Of a stretch of DNA of 64,000 bases, positions 48,107-57,216 are shown one piece after another; positions within the stretch are counted from its first letter, which is position 1, and each line of letters starts with the position of its first letter. Origin of the DNA: an uncultured Photobacterium sp. (GTDB lineage Bacteria > Pseudomonadota > Gammaproteobacteria > Enterobacterales > Vibrionaceae); the NCBI RefSeq assembly GCF_947039875.1, contig NZ_CAMRAN010000011.1, positions 25,759 to 89,758 on the forward strand, written 5' to 3'. Under the pieces are notes generated by a model. The model was not told where the DNA came from and did no database searches. It worked only from the letters and a program-made list of their open reading frames with translations. A program made the position numbers and the translations under genes.

Positions 48107-48608
48107 GATGATTCCCCTTTTGAGTCGTTTTCTTTTCAAGTTGTTCTTTTAGTTGGTTACGGGCTCGAAAAAGTCGCGTCATAACAGTATTGCGATTCAG
48201 GTTTAAGATTCCCGCGATTTCATCGCCATTAAATCCAGCCATCACTTGTAGAATTAGTGGTTCTCGATATTCGGGGGCTAGCTTCATTATTAATCTATGC
48301 AATAAATATTGGTCAGCATCCATTTCGACACTGGGTTTAGTGTCTGCAATATGATGATTATCAATATCGACTAAGTCAAATTGCTTACGTTCAAATCTAC
48401 GCGCATTTTCACGGCGTAAAATAGTGATCAGCCATGCTTTAGCTGCATTATCATCTTGTAAATTATCTAATGATTTCCACGCGCGTAGGCAGGTTTCTTG
48501 CACTAAGTCTTCGGCAATATGGGGATCATGTGACAACCAATAAGCATAGCGATATAAATCTTGATGCCATGCTCTAACAAGGGCTTCATAACGTTTTTGT
48601 TTATCCAT
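48099..48608 (-). CDS. ECF-family RNA polymerase sigma factor
   Basis: This is a 169-aa ECF sigma factor with region 2 (YRYAYWLSHDPHIAEDLVQETCLRAWKSLD) and region 4 (YREPLILQVMAGFNGDEIAGILNLNRNTVMTRLFRARNQL). I use ATG 48608 (MDKQKRYEALVRAW); an in-frame ATG at 48662 would add 18 basic residues. It is not RpoE itself: no rseA-like gene follows; a DUF3379 gene does. Its target promoters are not known from the sequence. Confidence 0.9.
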   Translation of the reverse strand: MDKQKRYEALVRAWHQDLYRYAYWLSHDPHIAEDLVQETCLRAWKSLDNLQDDNAAKAWLITILRRENARRFERKQFDLVDIDNHHIADTKPSVEMDADQYLLHRLIMKLAPEYREPLILQVMAGFNGDEIAGILNLNRNTVMTRLFRARNQLKEQLEKKTTQKGNHHG

Positions 48609-48709
48609 TTTTAAACAGACCGTTGCAGAAGCTTTTTTGTTGCTAAAAATTTTTTTTATCATTGATGTGCCTGTTTAGCGTTTTTGTCATCAATTAGCGA
48701 TGTCATTCA

Positions 48710-48725
48710 ATCGTCTTTAGACGAT
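48710..48725. promoter_or_regulatory. palindrome upstream of the ECF sigma gene
   Basis: ATCGTCTTTAGACGAT is a perfect 7-2-7 inverted repeat about 100 bases before the sigma start. It may be an operator. Two direct copies of TGTCAT, at 48685 and 48701, lie between it and the gene. Confidence 0.35.
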
Positions 48726-48799
48726 GTATTATTTTTTTTCTATTTTTGTAGCCTAAATCGCAAGAAAATTGATCTGGTGCAAATTCTGTTTTGAGTGGT

Positions 48800-49035
48800 A
48801 GGTTATAGTGGTCACGTCATCTGATGGTGAGGTTATGATTAAGTTTGGATAACTTAATCATAGTTAATACCGTCTGTTGAGCAAGATGACACTTCCTTTT
48901 GAAGGCTGACTTTACTTTCTCCTATCAGGTTTTTCCTGATTTGCAATTGGCTTTATGTTAATTGATAATTTTATTACGCGGATTGATTTTTTTCGTGTGA
49001 ATTCAAACCATACCTTGAAGGTGTGGTTTTTTTTT
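48800..49035 (+). ncRNA. candidate small RNA or attenuated leader upstream of fadI
   Basis: No convincing open frame lies in 48609-49274. On the plus strand there is a perfect 12-bp hairpin at 48834-48862 (ATGATTAAGTT, loop TGGAT, AACTTAATCAT) and a 6-bp hairpin at 48924-48940 (ATCAGG, TTTTT, CCTGAT). A strong Rho-independent terminator follows at 49006-49035. The terminator has no gene to serve except a non-coding transcript. The 5' end is not defined; I could not find a clear promoter, so the start coordinate is a guess. It could also be a leader of fadIJ with premature termination. Confidence 0.4.
49006..49035 (+). terminator. strong terminator without an upstream coding gene
   Basis: AAACCATACCT pairs with AGGTGTGGTTT (one G-U pair, loop TGA) and runs into a T-tract ending at 49035. 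The minus-strand version lacks a T-run, so it acts on plus-strand transcription. Confidence 0.85.
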
Positions 49036-49221
49036 ATTTAAATTTAGCCTTCCAACCTCCCTCTTAAATAACACATATATTTTCTGGCTAGTTAGCCTAA
49101 AGAAGAGTCATTCTTTTTACACTAGAACCTTTCTTATCGTCGAGCTGTTTTACTTCATAAACGTCATTTGAGCTTGTTTTTTAAACAAATGTTTTTTTTT
49201 GATTACTTTGTGGTTACAATT

Positions 49222-49238
49222 ATGTGGTCTGACCTCGC
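49222..49238. promoter_or_regulatory. FadR operator candidate before fadIJ
   Basis: ATGTGGTCTGACCTCGC contains the FadR core TGGTCNGACC at 49225-49234, 41 bases before the fadI start. A TACAAT -10-like box at 49215-49220 is next to it, so FadR bound here would block transcription initiation and acyl-CoA would relieve it. Confidence 0.6.
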
Positions 49239-49274
49239 GATTGAGGTTAATTATATTTGTGACAAGGAGTTGCG

Positions 49275-50585
49275 ATGACGGGTCTTCAACATATCACCAC
49301 ACGTAACGGTGAACGTATTGCTATTATTAGCGGGCTACGGACACCATTCGCACGTCAATCAACTGCATTTGAGCGTTTATCTGCTCTTGATTTGGGTAAG
49401 CTAGCCGTTAATGAAATGCTACAAACGGCTGACTTTGATCCACTGTTAATTGAGCAAGTTGTATTTGGCCAAGTTGTACAAACCCCTGAAGTACCAAATA
49501 TTGCGCGTGAAATCGTACTGGGTACAGGAATGAATATTCACACTGATGCCTACAGTGTCACACGTGCCTGTGCGACCAGTTTTCAGGCTGCCGTTAATGT
49601 AACGGAAAGTATTATGGCCGGCTCGATTGATATCGGTATTGCGGGCGGTGCTGACTCAACCTCAATGCTACCTATTGGAGTCAGTAAAAAAATGGCTGCG
49701 ACGTTATTAGCATTAAGTAAAGCCAAAACTATGCCAGCACGCTTAAAATTACTCAGTGCATTAGGCGTCAAAGATCTGATGCCAGTACCTCCTGCTATTG
49801 CTGAATACTCAACTGGATTAAGCATGGGACAAACCGCAGAACAAATGGCAAAAAGTCATGCGATTAGTCGAGAAGAACAAGATGCCTTTGCGCATCGTTC
49901 TCATATGTTAGCGGCTAAAGCATGGCAAGATGGGTTATTGAATAATGAAGTAATAACCGCATTTTCAGCACCTTATCAACAATGGATTGAGCGCGATAAT
50001 AACGTTCGTCAAGATTCAACATTGGCAGCATACGCGAAATTAACCCCAGCATTTGATCGACTACATGGCAGTGTTACTGCGGCGAATTCAACCCCATTAA
50101 CCGATGGTGCAGCAGCGATATTATTGATGCGAGAAGGGCGAGCAAAAGAGTTAGGTTTAACCCCACTTGGGTATATTCGTTCTTATGCATTTGCTGCCAT
50201 CGATGTTGCTGAAGACATGTTAATGGGGCCGGCTTATGCAAGTCCGTTAGCCCTTGAGCGCGCAGGATTAACCCTGAGTGATTTAACCTTAATTGATATG
50301 CATGAAGCATTTGCAGCTCAAACCTTAGCCAATGTAAAAATGTTCGGTTCTAAACGGTTTGCTCAACAAAAACTGGGTCGAGATAACGCGCTTGGCGATA
50401 TAGACATGGACAAATTTAATGTTCTTGGCGGTTCGATTGCTTATGGTCATCCTTTTGCCGCAACGGGAGCAAGAATGATCATTCAAACGTTACATGAATT
50501 GCAACGTCGAGGTGGTGGTTTTGCATTAAACACCGCTTGTGCTGCTGGTGGCCTTGGTGCAGCAATGATTTTGGAGGCAGAATAA
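49275..50585 (+). CDS. fadI: 3-ketoacyl-CoA thiolase FadI
   Basis: FadI is the thiolase of the FadIJ beta-oxidation complex, cleaving 3-ketoacyl-CoA to acetyl-CoA. The 436-aa protein has the acyl-accepting C99 in [14 protein letters not shown], the His of [16 protein letters not shown] and the second Cys in [21 protein letters not shown] lies before the ATG. It overlaps fadJ by one base (TAATG). The long form with FadJ partner, not FadA, is indicated by length and order. Confidence 0.96.
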   Translation: MTGLQHITTRNGERIAIISGLRTPFARQSTAFERLSALDLGKLAVNEMLQTADFDPLLIEQVVFGQVVQTPEVPNIAREIVLGTGMNIHTDAYSVTRACATSFQAAVNVTESIMAGSIDIGIAGGADSTSMLPIGVSKKMAATLLALSKAKTMPARLKLLSALGVKDLMPVPPAIAEYSTGLSMGQTAEQMAKSHAISREEQDAFAHRSHMLAAKAWQDGLLNNEVITAFSAPYQQWIERDNNVRQDSTLAAYAKLTPAFDRLHGSVTAANSTPLTDGAAAILLMREGRAKELGLTPLGYIRSYAFAAIDVAEDMLMGPAYASPLALERAGLTLSDLTLIDMHEAFAAQTLANVKMFGSKRFAQQKLGRDNALGDIDMDKFNVLGGSIAYGHPFAATGARMIIQTLHELQRRGGGFALNTACAAGGLGAAMILEAE

Positions 50586-52687
50586 TGACGCAATCAGCAT
50601 TTAGTTTATCTTATGGCGATAATGGCATTGGCTGGCTTAAAATTGATGTTGCCAATGAAAAAATGAACACCTTACAAGCTGCTTTTGTTGATCAGGTTAA
50701 TGATGTCTTAGCTGAATTAACTCACCATCCCGAACTTAAAGGTTTGGTGGTGTATTCAGGTAAAACGAATAACTTCATTGCCGGTGCTGATATTCGTATG
50801 TTGGCAAAGTGTGAAACAGCAGCCGAGGCTGAAGCATTAGCAAATAAAGGTCAGCAGCTCTTTAATGCACTTGAAGCATTACCTGTTCATGTTGTTGCTG
50901 CTATTCATGGACCATGTTTGGGTGGCGGGCTAGAGCTTGCATTAGCCTGTCATAGTCGAATTTGTACCGATGATGATATTACGCGCTTAGGTTTACCTGA
51001 AGTGCAATTAGGCCTACTACCTGGTTCTGGTGGAACTCAACGTTTACCACGTCTCATTGGCGTTGCGAATGGCTTAGAATTAATGCTCACGGGTAAACAG
51101 GTACGAGCAAAGCAAGCCTTAAAAAAAGGGTTGGTTGATCAAGTTGTACCGCAGAGTATTTTATTACAGGCAGCTGAACAAGTGGCTCTAGCAGCGAAGC
51201 CGATTCGTACCCACTCATTTCAAGATTGGGCCATGGCTGGTAACGCCTTTGGCCGTAGTGTAGTGTTTGATCAAGCAGCTAAAAAAGCGCAACAAAAGGC
51301 GCGTGGTTGTTATCCTGCCATTGATGCGATTTTAGATACCGTAAAATATGGCTTAGAAAAAGGCATTGAAGCGGGGCTTGAACAAGAAGCTAAAATCTTT
51401 GGTGACTTGGTAATGACGGCTGAATCTGGCGCATTACGCGATATTTTCTTTGCTACGACGGCAATGAAAAAAGAAGCAGGTGCCGATGCAGAGCCCAATA
51501 ATATTAAGCGGATAGCAATACTGGGTGGCGGCTTAATGGGCGGTGGGATTGCTCATGTATCAGCTATAAAAGCGGGTTTTGCGGTACGGATTAAAGATAT
51601 CACTAATGATGGTATTCAACATGCGCTTGCGTATAACTACGCTATTTTAAATAAACAGCGTCAGCGACGTATTATTCGAAAACCACAACTGCAACAGCAG
51701 ATGTTACGTATTACAGGAAGCACTGATTATCGTGGTATGGCGCATGCTGATGTGGTGATCGAAGCAGTATTTGAAGATGTTGCGCTTAAACAGCAGATGG
51801 TTCAAGAAATCGAAGCCAATACATCAGAGCACACAATTTTTGCGACTAACACTTCTTCGATTCCGATTCATCAAATTGCGGCAAACGCGCAGCGACCACA
51901 AAATATTGTTGGTTTACACTATTTTAGCCCTGTTGAAAAAATGCCGTTAGTGGAAGTCATTCCACACGCAACAACCTCTGCAACAACCATTGCAACCGTG
52001 GTCGCATTAGCTAAAAAACAAGGTAAAACCCCGATTGTTGTTGCGGATAAAGCGGGTTTTTATGTTAATCGTATTTTAGCGCCATATATGAATGAAGCGG
52101 CTCATATATTATTAGCGGGTGAGCCTATTGAACATATTGATGCGGCTTTGCTTAATTTTGGTTTTCCTGTTGGGCCTATTACATTACTTGATGAAGTTGG
52201 GGTTGATATTGGTGCTAAGATCAGTCCTATTTTGGTCGCAGAGCTTGGTGAGCGTTTTGCAACTCCAGCAATGTTTGATGTGTTACAGCAAGATGGGCGT
52301 AAGGGTCGTAAGAGCGGTAAAGGGTTCTATTTGTATAACACCAATAACAAAGAAGTGGATAAATCGGTTTATACCTTACTTGGGATCGCACCAGAACAGC
52401 AATTAACCGAAGCCAATATTTCTATTCGTTGTACATTAATGATGTTGAATGAAGCTGCTCGCTGTTTACATGAAGAGGTGATTCAATCTGCTCGTGATGG
52501 CGATATTGGCGCTATTTTTGGTATTGGCTTTCCTCCATTCCTTGGTGGGCCATTCCATTATATGGACCATCTTGGCATTGATTTAGTGGTTGATATGATG
52601 CGTCAGTACAGTGATGCCCATGGTGAACGGTTTGCACCTTGTGATTATTTAGTGGAGATGGCGCAAACTGGAAAGCGGTTTTATTAA
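50585..52687 (+). CDS. fadJ: fatty acid oxidation complex alpha subunit FadJ
   Basis: FadJ is a bifunctional enoyl-CoA hydratase and 3-hydroxyacyl-CoA dehydrogenase. The 700-aa protein has the hydratase domain (1-180; [24 protein letters not shown]) and the NAD-binding dehydrogenase domain (about 310-500; [14 protein letters not shown]), with [15 protein letters not shown] holding the catalytic His. I use ATG 50585, with GGAGG 8 bases upstream. The frame starts earlier at 50537, but that part overlaps fadI and is not FadJ-like. A terminator follows. Confidence 0.95.
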   Translation: MTQSAFSLSYGDNGIGWLKIDVANEKMNTLQAAFVDQVNDVLAELTHHPELKGLVVYSGKTNNFIAGADIRMLAKCETAAEAEALANKGQQLFNALEALPVHVVAAIHGPCLGGGLELALACHSRICTDDDITRLGLPEVQLGLLPGSGGTQRLPRLIGVANGLELMLTGKQVRAKQALKKGLVDQVVPQSILLQAAEQVALAAKPIRTHSFQDWAMAGNAFGRSVVFDQAAKKAQQKARGCYPAIDAILDTVKYGLEKGIEAGLEQEAKIFGDLVMTAESGALRDIFFATTAMKKEAGADAEPNNIKRIAILGGGLMGGGIAHVSAIKAGFAVRIKDITNDGIQHALAYNYAILNKQRQRRIIRKPQLQQQMLRITGSTDYRGMAHADVVIEAVFEDVALKQQMVQEIEANTSEHTIFATNTSSIPIHQIAANAQRPQNIVGLHYFSPVEKMPLVEVIPHATTSATTIATVVALAKKQGKTPIVVADKAGFYVNRILAPYMNEAAHILLAGEPIEHIDAALLNFGFPVGPITLLDEVGVDIGAKISPILVAELGERFATPAMFDVLQQDGRKGRKSGKGFYLYNTNNKEVDKSVYTLLGIAPEQQLTEANISIRCTLMMLNEAARCLHEEVIQSARDGDIGAIFGIGFPPFLGGPFHYMDHLGIDLVVDMMRQYSDAHGERFAPCDYLVEMAQTGKRFY

Positions 52688-52707
52688 CGCTTTATTTTTA
52701 GAATAAT

Positions 52708-52743
52708 AAAACCCCATTTATATTGAATAAATGGGGTTTTTTA
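52708..52743. terminator. bidirectional terminator between fadJ and the M16 peptidase gene
   Basis: AACCCCATTTAT and ATAAATGGGGTT (52710-52737) form a 12-bp perfect stem, flanked by A on the left and a T-run on the right. It can end both convergent transcripts. Confidence 0.92.
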
Positions 52744-55509
52744 TTAGTATGCGTTTTTCTGGAAATTAGCTATTGAATCAATAGTTTTGCCAATAGTTAA
52801 TGGTTCAGCACCGTGGTGGGTTTTACCAGTGTAATACATCACTAACCGGTTAGCGGTACGAGGTTTAACTGTATCAACAATAAATTTAATCATGTCAACA
52901 CGATTGAGCTGTTTTAGCTTTTCGACCACTAATTGACGTTGATTAAATTGTTCATCTTTATTACCAATGCTGACCCAAAACCGTTGTGCACGCGAACGTA
53001 GGTTAGTATCAGGTTCAGAAATTTGTGCAATAAGACCTTTTTTACTCGCTTGCCATTGAGCTTCTGTTAACTCTAATAACACGAGTGCAAACGCATTGGT
53101 AAAATCATCGATAGCATCAGATAAGTAACTTGGCTCAGCCACGGGTGATTGAATATATAGAATCAATCCCGGGTGACGATTTAGCGGCAAATTACCTGTT
53201 CCCACCATATAACCAAGCTGTTGTTTGGTCCGTAATTCATGGAAAAACGTGGTCGACATTAAATGATTGGCGAGTGTGTAAATCGCAATTTTGTGTGGCG
53301 TTGTTTGACGAGATTGGTAATACATCAAAATCGCTGAGTCTTCATGATGACAATCTAACTCGTAAGTTAAGGTGCCACTGTTTTCTAAATGCACTAATGG
53401 ACGTTGTGATTCACCGTATAATTGGTCAGTGACTCTAAAGGCATCTTTGAGGGTTTCAGCCAGTGCCAACGCATCTTTTTTGGCCCAATTACCATAGACA
53501 AAAGTATCAATGTGTATTTCGGCAAACATCGCCTCAACAAATGGTGGTAGTTCATCAATAGTGATGGTTTCCAGTGCTTCGATAAGGTGCGGATAAGGCG
53601 GATTATTCGGCTGTAATAATCCCGTAAGTTGATTAAACAACTGAGAGATCGGTTTATCTTCTGCTGCATTGCGCCAATTACGTAGCATTTGGGCTTTGAT
53701 ATTATCAAACCGTTGCTGAGTAAAATGGCGGTTTTTAAAACGCGCTAAAATCAGTTGCATCAATTGAGGTTGTTTTTCACTAAAGCCAGAAAGCTGTAGT
53801 GTTACGCCACCTTGATGAGCATAAAGATTGTAAGACATGCCTGCAATTTCAGCAGGGTAAGCCGATTCATTGATCGCTTCTAATAACAGTTCGACACACA
53901 ACCGCGTTTTAACAATATTTTCTGTTGAACTCACGGCATGTGGACTATCAATCGCGACATAAACAATGCCTTTCGGTACGCGAAAATCATGTTCTTGTTT
54001 ATGCCATAAACGAAAACCGGGTAAATCTTGAATTAATTGTGGGGGTAATTCAGATCCTGCTTCAAGTGGCAAGGGCTCAAATTGTTCACACAAATAAATA
54101 TTAGGCTCTGGTAATAATAATGCGTCATCAAGGCTGACATTGGTCCAGCTTTCAATTTGTTGTGGTGAGAATGGTGTCACTGAGTAAGGGGTGTCATACC
54201 AAGCCGCAACCCGATCGTAGTGTCCACCTTGGGCAACTAAGGTTAAACGCATATTACTCACAGTAAGGTAAGCTAATAGTTGTTCAAGTAGATCTTGATC
54301 ATAGCCTTCCATCATATAATCGCCGTAGATAATATCTTCCGCGTTGTAATGCAGCAGATTCATCACTAAATAACTGACAGTATCCAAAGGACGACTTTTC
54401 TCTTGATAGCGGAACGCCATTTCCAAGACGGATTTCTTCTCTTGGTAACGCCATGCATTTAACCCTTGCTGTTTGATTAAAGCAATAAAGGCAAACACGC
54501 ACTGCACAATTTCATCTGTGTGTTGCTGGCCTTTAGGGGTTAAATTTAAACCAATGGTAAATTCACGGAAATTATTACCACTGACACCACCGCCAGCGGT
54601 AAGAGTATTGATTAGTCCACGTTGTTTTAATATCGCCATTAAGCTGCCCGTGCCTTCATTTCCCAGTAGGTGAGCAATGTATGACAGCGGCTTAATTTGA
54701 TAATGCGCATCAACAGATGGCAACGCAAAAGATAACGTTAATTTACGTAATTCTTTAATAGGTTCAATTTGAATGAACTTCTGACATTCGTTTTCAGTAA
54801 CAAATGGCACGTCTATTGCTAATTTTTTAGTGGTAGCATTAGGAATTTCACTAAAGAACGTTTGAGTGAAGTGTTCTAGTTCATCTAATGATTGTGGGCC
54901 TAATAGCACCAGCCCCATCACATCAGCTGAATAATGGTGATGATAAAATGCCAGCAGATCATCACGTACAGACTGGTCATTACGATCATCAAGCGTGGTG
55001 AGATCGCCTACTGAAAACTTGGCAAAAGGATGCGCTTGATTAATGGTTTCTTTTTGCACTTGATACAAACGACGCACATCGTCTTTTATTTTTAGTTTAT
55101 ATTCAGAATCAACAGCTTGACGTTCTTTTTCGACCGCATCTTCATTAAATAGTGGGGCGGTAAAAAATTGGCCAAAGCGATCTAATCCCTCTTCAAATGC
55201 ATGGGGGCTAATTTCAAAGAAAAAAGTGGTGTTTTCAGTACCTGTCCATGCATTATTGCTACCGCCGTTACGGTTGATAAAGGTTTGGAATTCACCGACA
55301 CGAGGGTATTTTTCGGTGCCAAGAAATAGCATATGCTCAAGAAAATGTGCCATACCTTGACGATCAACAGGATCATCAAAATGGCCTATTTCGACAGACA
55401 ATGCAGCAGCAGAGCGAGGCGCTTCAGCATCATGAACGAGCAGCACTCGAAGTTCATTCGCTAAAGTGAGATAGCGATACTGCTTATGATCGTTAGGGCT
55501 AGTATGCAC
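52744..55509 (-). CDS. M16 (insulinase-family) zinc peptidase
   Basis: This is a pitrilysin-type peptidase of 921 aa. The inverted zinc motif HFLEH is at 55-59, with the third ligand region near VDSEYKLK (about 135). Four M16 half-domains are expected from length. No signal peptide is visible, so unlike E. coli PtrA (periplasmic, 962 aa) it is probably cytoplasmic. The start is GTG at 55509. The upstream 277-base gap to sixA is divergent and AT-rich. Confidence 0.9.
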   Translation of the reverse strand: MHTSPNDHKQYRYLTLANELRVLLVHDAEAPRSAAALSVEIGHFDDPVDRQGMAHFLEHMLFLGTEKYPRVGEFQTFINRNGGSNNAWTGTENTTFFFEISPHAFEEGLDRFGQFFTAPLFNEDAVEKERQAVDSEYKLKIKDDVRRLYQVQKETINQAHPFAKFSVGDLTTLDDRNDQSVRDDLLAFYHHHYSADVMGLVLLGPQSLDELEHFTQTFFSEIPNATTKKLAIDVPFVTENECQKFIQIEPIKELRKLTLSFALPSVDAHYQIKPLSYIAHLLGNEGTGSLMAILKQRGLINTLTAGGGVSGNNFREFTIGLNLTPKGQQHTDEIVQCVFAFIALIKQQGLNAWRYQEKKSVLEMAFRYQEKSRPLDTVSYLVMNLLHYNAEDIIYGDYMMEGYDQDLLEQLLAYLTVSNMRLTLVAQGGHYDRVAAWYDTPYSVTPFSPQQIESWTNVSLDDALLLPEPNIYLCEQFEPLPLEAGSELPPQLIQDLPGFRLWHKQEHDFRVPKGIVYVAIDSPHAVSSTENIVKTRLCVELLLEAINESAYPAEIAGMSYNLYAHQGGVTLQLSGFSEKQPQLMQLILARFKNRHFTQQRFDNIKAQMLRNWRNAAEDKPISQLFNQLTGLLQPNNPPYPHLIEALETITIDELPPFVEAMFAEIHIDTFVYGNWAKKDALALAETLKDAFRVTDQLYGESQRPLVHLENSGTLTYELDCHHEDSAILMYYQSRQTTPHKIAIYTLANHLMSTTFFHELRTKQQLGYMVGTGNLPLNRHPGLILYIQSPVAEPSYLSDAIDDFTNAFALVLLELTEAQWQASKKGLIAQISEPDTNLRSRAQRFWVSIGNKDEQFNQRQLVVEKLKQLNRVDMIKFIVDTVKPRTANRLVMYYTGKTHHGAEPLTIGKTIDSIANFQKNAY

Positions 55510-55786
55510 AGGAAGAGCCTATTTTTGAGGGAATTAGGTTAAGTATGACGTTCAATATTAAGGCTGGCAAATTGAAGATGCGATTAGATGAATTATAAGT
55601 CGCATTTTTGTTAACAAATTAAATGAATAAGTGATGAGTTAACCAATTGAGCCATTAAAAAGTAAGCTTAGCCACAGAATTAAAACTATGTGGTTATGCC
55701 ACCAATAAAAGCATGTAATAATGATCGGCCGGCTCGATGATGTGAGTAGGATCTGCGATTGTTTAACTGAGGTTATCGAAATATCT

Positions 55787-56260
55787 ATGCAAATTTATAT
55801 TATGCGTCACGGTGAAGCCGAAAATTTTGCAGCGAGTGATGCTGAACGTCCATTAACGGCGCGTGGCATTGCACAATCACAGCAAATGGCAACATTATTA
55901 GTATCACATTTGAATGGTGAATTAGATCAAGTATGGGTTAGCCCTTACTTACGTGCCCAGCAAACATGGCAAGCCATGGTGAAGAGCTTACCTACCGCGA
56001 CCAAAGTTGGTAGTGTTGAAGATATTACTCCTTATGGTGATGCAGAAACGGTTGCAGACTTTATTAAAGCGACCATTGAAACAGAGCAACCACAATCGTT
56101 ATTACTGATTTCACATTTGCCATTAGTGGGTTATTTAACCGCTGAGTTGGTGCCTGGATTACAACCACCTATGTTTTTAACTTCTGCGATTGCAGCGATT
56201 GATTATGATCCGCAATCAGGGCAAAGCAAATTGTTGTGGCAACAGCAACCACATAAATAA
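55787..56260 (+). CDS. sixA: phosphohistidine phosphatase SixA
   Basis: SixA dephosphorylates phosphohistidine proteins such as NPr of the nitrogen PTS. It is a 157-aa histidine phosphatase with the RHGEAE motif at residues 7-12 (H8) and the second His in ISHLPLVG. ATG 55787 starts MQIYIMRHG, as in E. coli SixA; the longer frame from 55721 adds unrelated sequence. A lipoprotein gene follows after 10 bases. Confidence 0.93.
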   Translation: MQIYIMRHGEAENFAASDAERPLTARGIAQSQQMATLLVSHLNGELDQVWVSPYLRAQQTWQAMVKSLPTATKVGSVEDITPYGDAETVADFIKATIETEQPQSLLLISHLPLVGYLTAELVPGLQPPMFLTSAIAAIDYDPQSGQSKLLWQQQPHK

Positions 56261-56270
56261 TAGGTAATAA

Positions 56271-56636
56271 ATGATCATGACGAAGTGTGATATTTGGGCA
56301 CTGACTAGTGCCTTGTTGATGACTGGATGCAGTGTTAGTGAGCCTGTTCATCTTTCTGCTAACGGTATGGTGAAATGGTCTGATGGTCAAACCGAAGGCA
56401 TGCATATTTCACAAACAGGCAGTAGCTTAACTTTTGCCAATTATTCTAATGAAGTTGGTGCTCCGCCATTGGTCATTTTTGCGCGTATTGATAGTGCCCG
56501 CAATGATGATTGCGAATATTTTTACGTTGAAACCGCAGTTAAAAAACGCCTTAAAGTCTGTGAGACAGGAGAAGTGACGTTATTTAACCGAGGGAAAGTC
56601 GTTAAAGTTGGCCATATGGTAAAGCCACGGTATTAG
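56271..56636 (+). CDS. putative lipoprotein of unknown function
   Basis: This 121-aa protein has a lipobox ending at C20 (LLMTGC) after a short basic N-terminus and hydrophobic core, and a small beta-rich domain (about 27-121) with two further Cys in CEYFYVETAV and LKVCETGEV that could form a disulfide. I do not recognise the family. An AGGTAA site lies before the ATG. It lies in the same direction as sixA and converges on smrB; the two genes' ends overlap by 4 bases. Confidence 0.75.
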   Translation: MIMTKCDIWALTSALLMTGCSVSEPVHLSANGMVKWSDGQTEGMHISQTGSSLTFANYSNEVGAPPLVIFARIDSARNDDCEYFYVETAVKKRLKVCETGEVTLFNRGKVVKVGHMVKPRY

Positions 56637-57163
56637 CGCTCAGGTATATCAATTAAAACTAACAATGCGCCCGCGCCACCAAATTCTAACGGTGCTTGGT
56701 GAAAAGCCATCACATCAGGATGTTGTGCCAACCACATCGGTGCTTTTTGTTTCAGTATATATTTTCCTATGCCGTGCATAACACAGGCACATGACACGTG
56801 TTCTTTGATACACGCTGCAATCATCGCGGCTAATTCTCGCTTTGCTTCTTGTTGTGTCATTCCATGCATATCAAGATAAATGTCAGGTACATAAACACCG
56901 CGACGTAATTTTTTTACTTCATACTTAGATACTCCAGTTCGCGCATATTGGGTAGGGCCAGTGTCGCTAAGATGGGGTTCAAACTCATCTGAGAAATAAA
57001 ACTCATGATTTTGGGTCTCTTTGCCCATCACTTTTGTTTTATCTGCTTTTGAGTTCTGTTGACGCGGCGTGATTATGGTATCATGCGTGAACTTTTTTAC
57101 GCCTTTTACCTCTGCCTTGAAGAGGTCAAAATCATCTTCAAGCGGTGAATTTTTGTTACTCAT
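56633..57163 (-). CDS. smrB: ribosome rescue endonuclease SmrB
   Basis: SmrB is recruited to collided ribosomes and cuts the mRNA between them. The 176-aa protein has an N-terminal hook region with VKKFTHDTI and RQQN, and a C-terminal Smr domain with D-x-H-G (DMHGMTQQEAKREL) and HGIGK followed by ILKQKAPMWLAQHP. It matches E. coli YfcN over nearly its length. It is divergent from prmB with a 53-base gap, the same arrangement as in E. coli. Confidence 0.93.
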   Translation of the reverse strand: MSNKNSPLEDDFDLFKAEVKGVKKFTHDTIITPRQQNSKADKTKVMGKETQNHEFYFSDEFEPHLSDTGPTQYARTGVSKYEVKKLRRGVYVPDIYLDMHGMTQQEAKRELAAMIAACIKEHVSCACVMHGIGKYILKQKAPMWLAQHPDVMAFHQAPLEFGGAGALLVLIDIPER

Positions 57164-57216
57164 AATAAAATTCCAACAATTATATAGTGGTATTGTAGCG
57201 TTTATCGGAGGCTATT

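Noticed and set aside
48769..48785. FadR-like ATCTGGTGC near the ECF sigma gene
   Set aside because: A single half site with a mismatch, below what I would report as a site.
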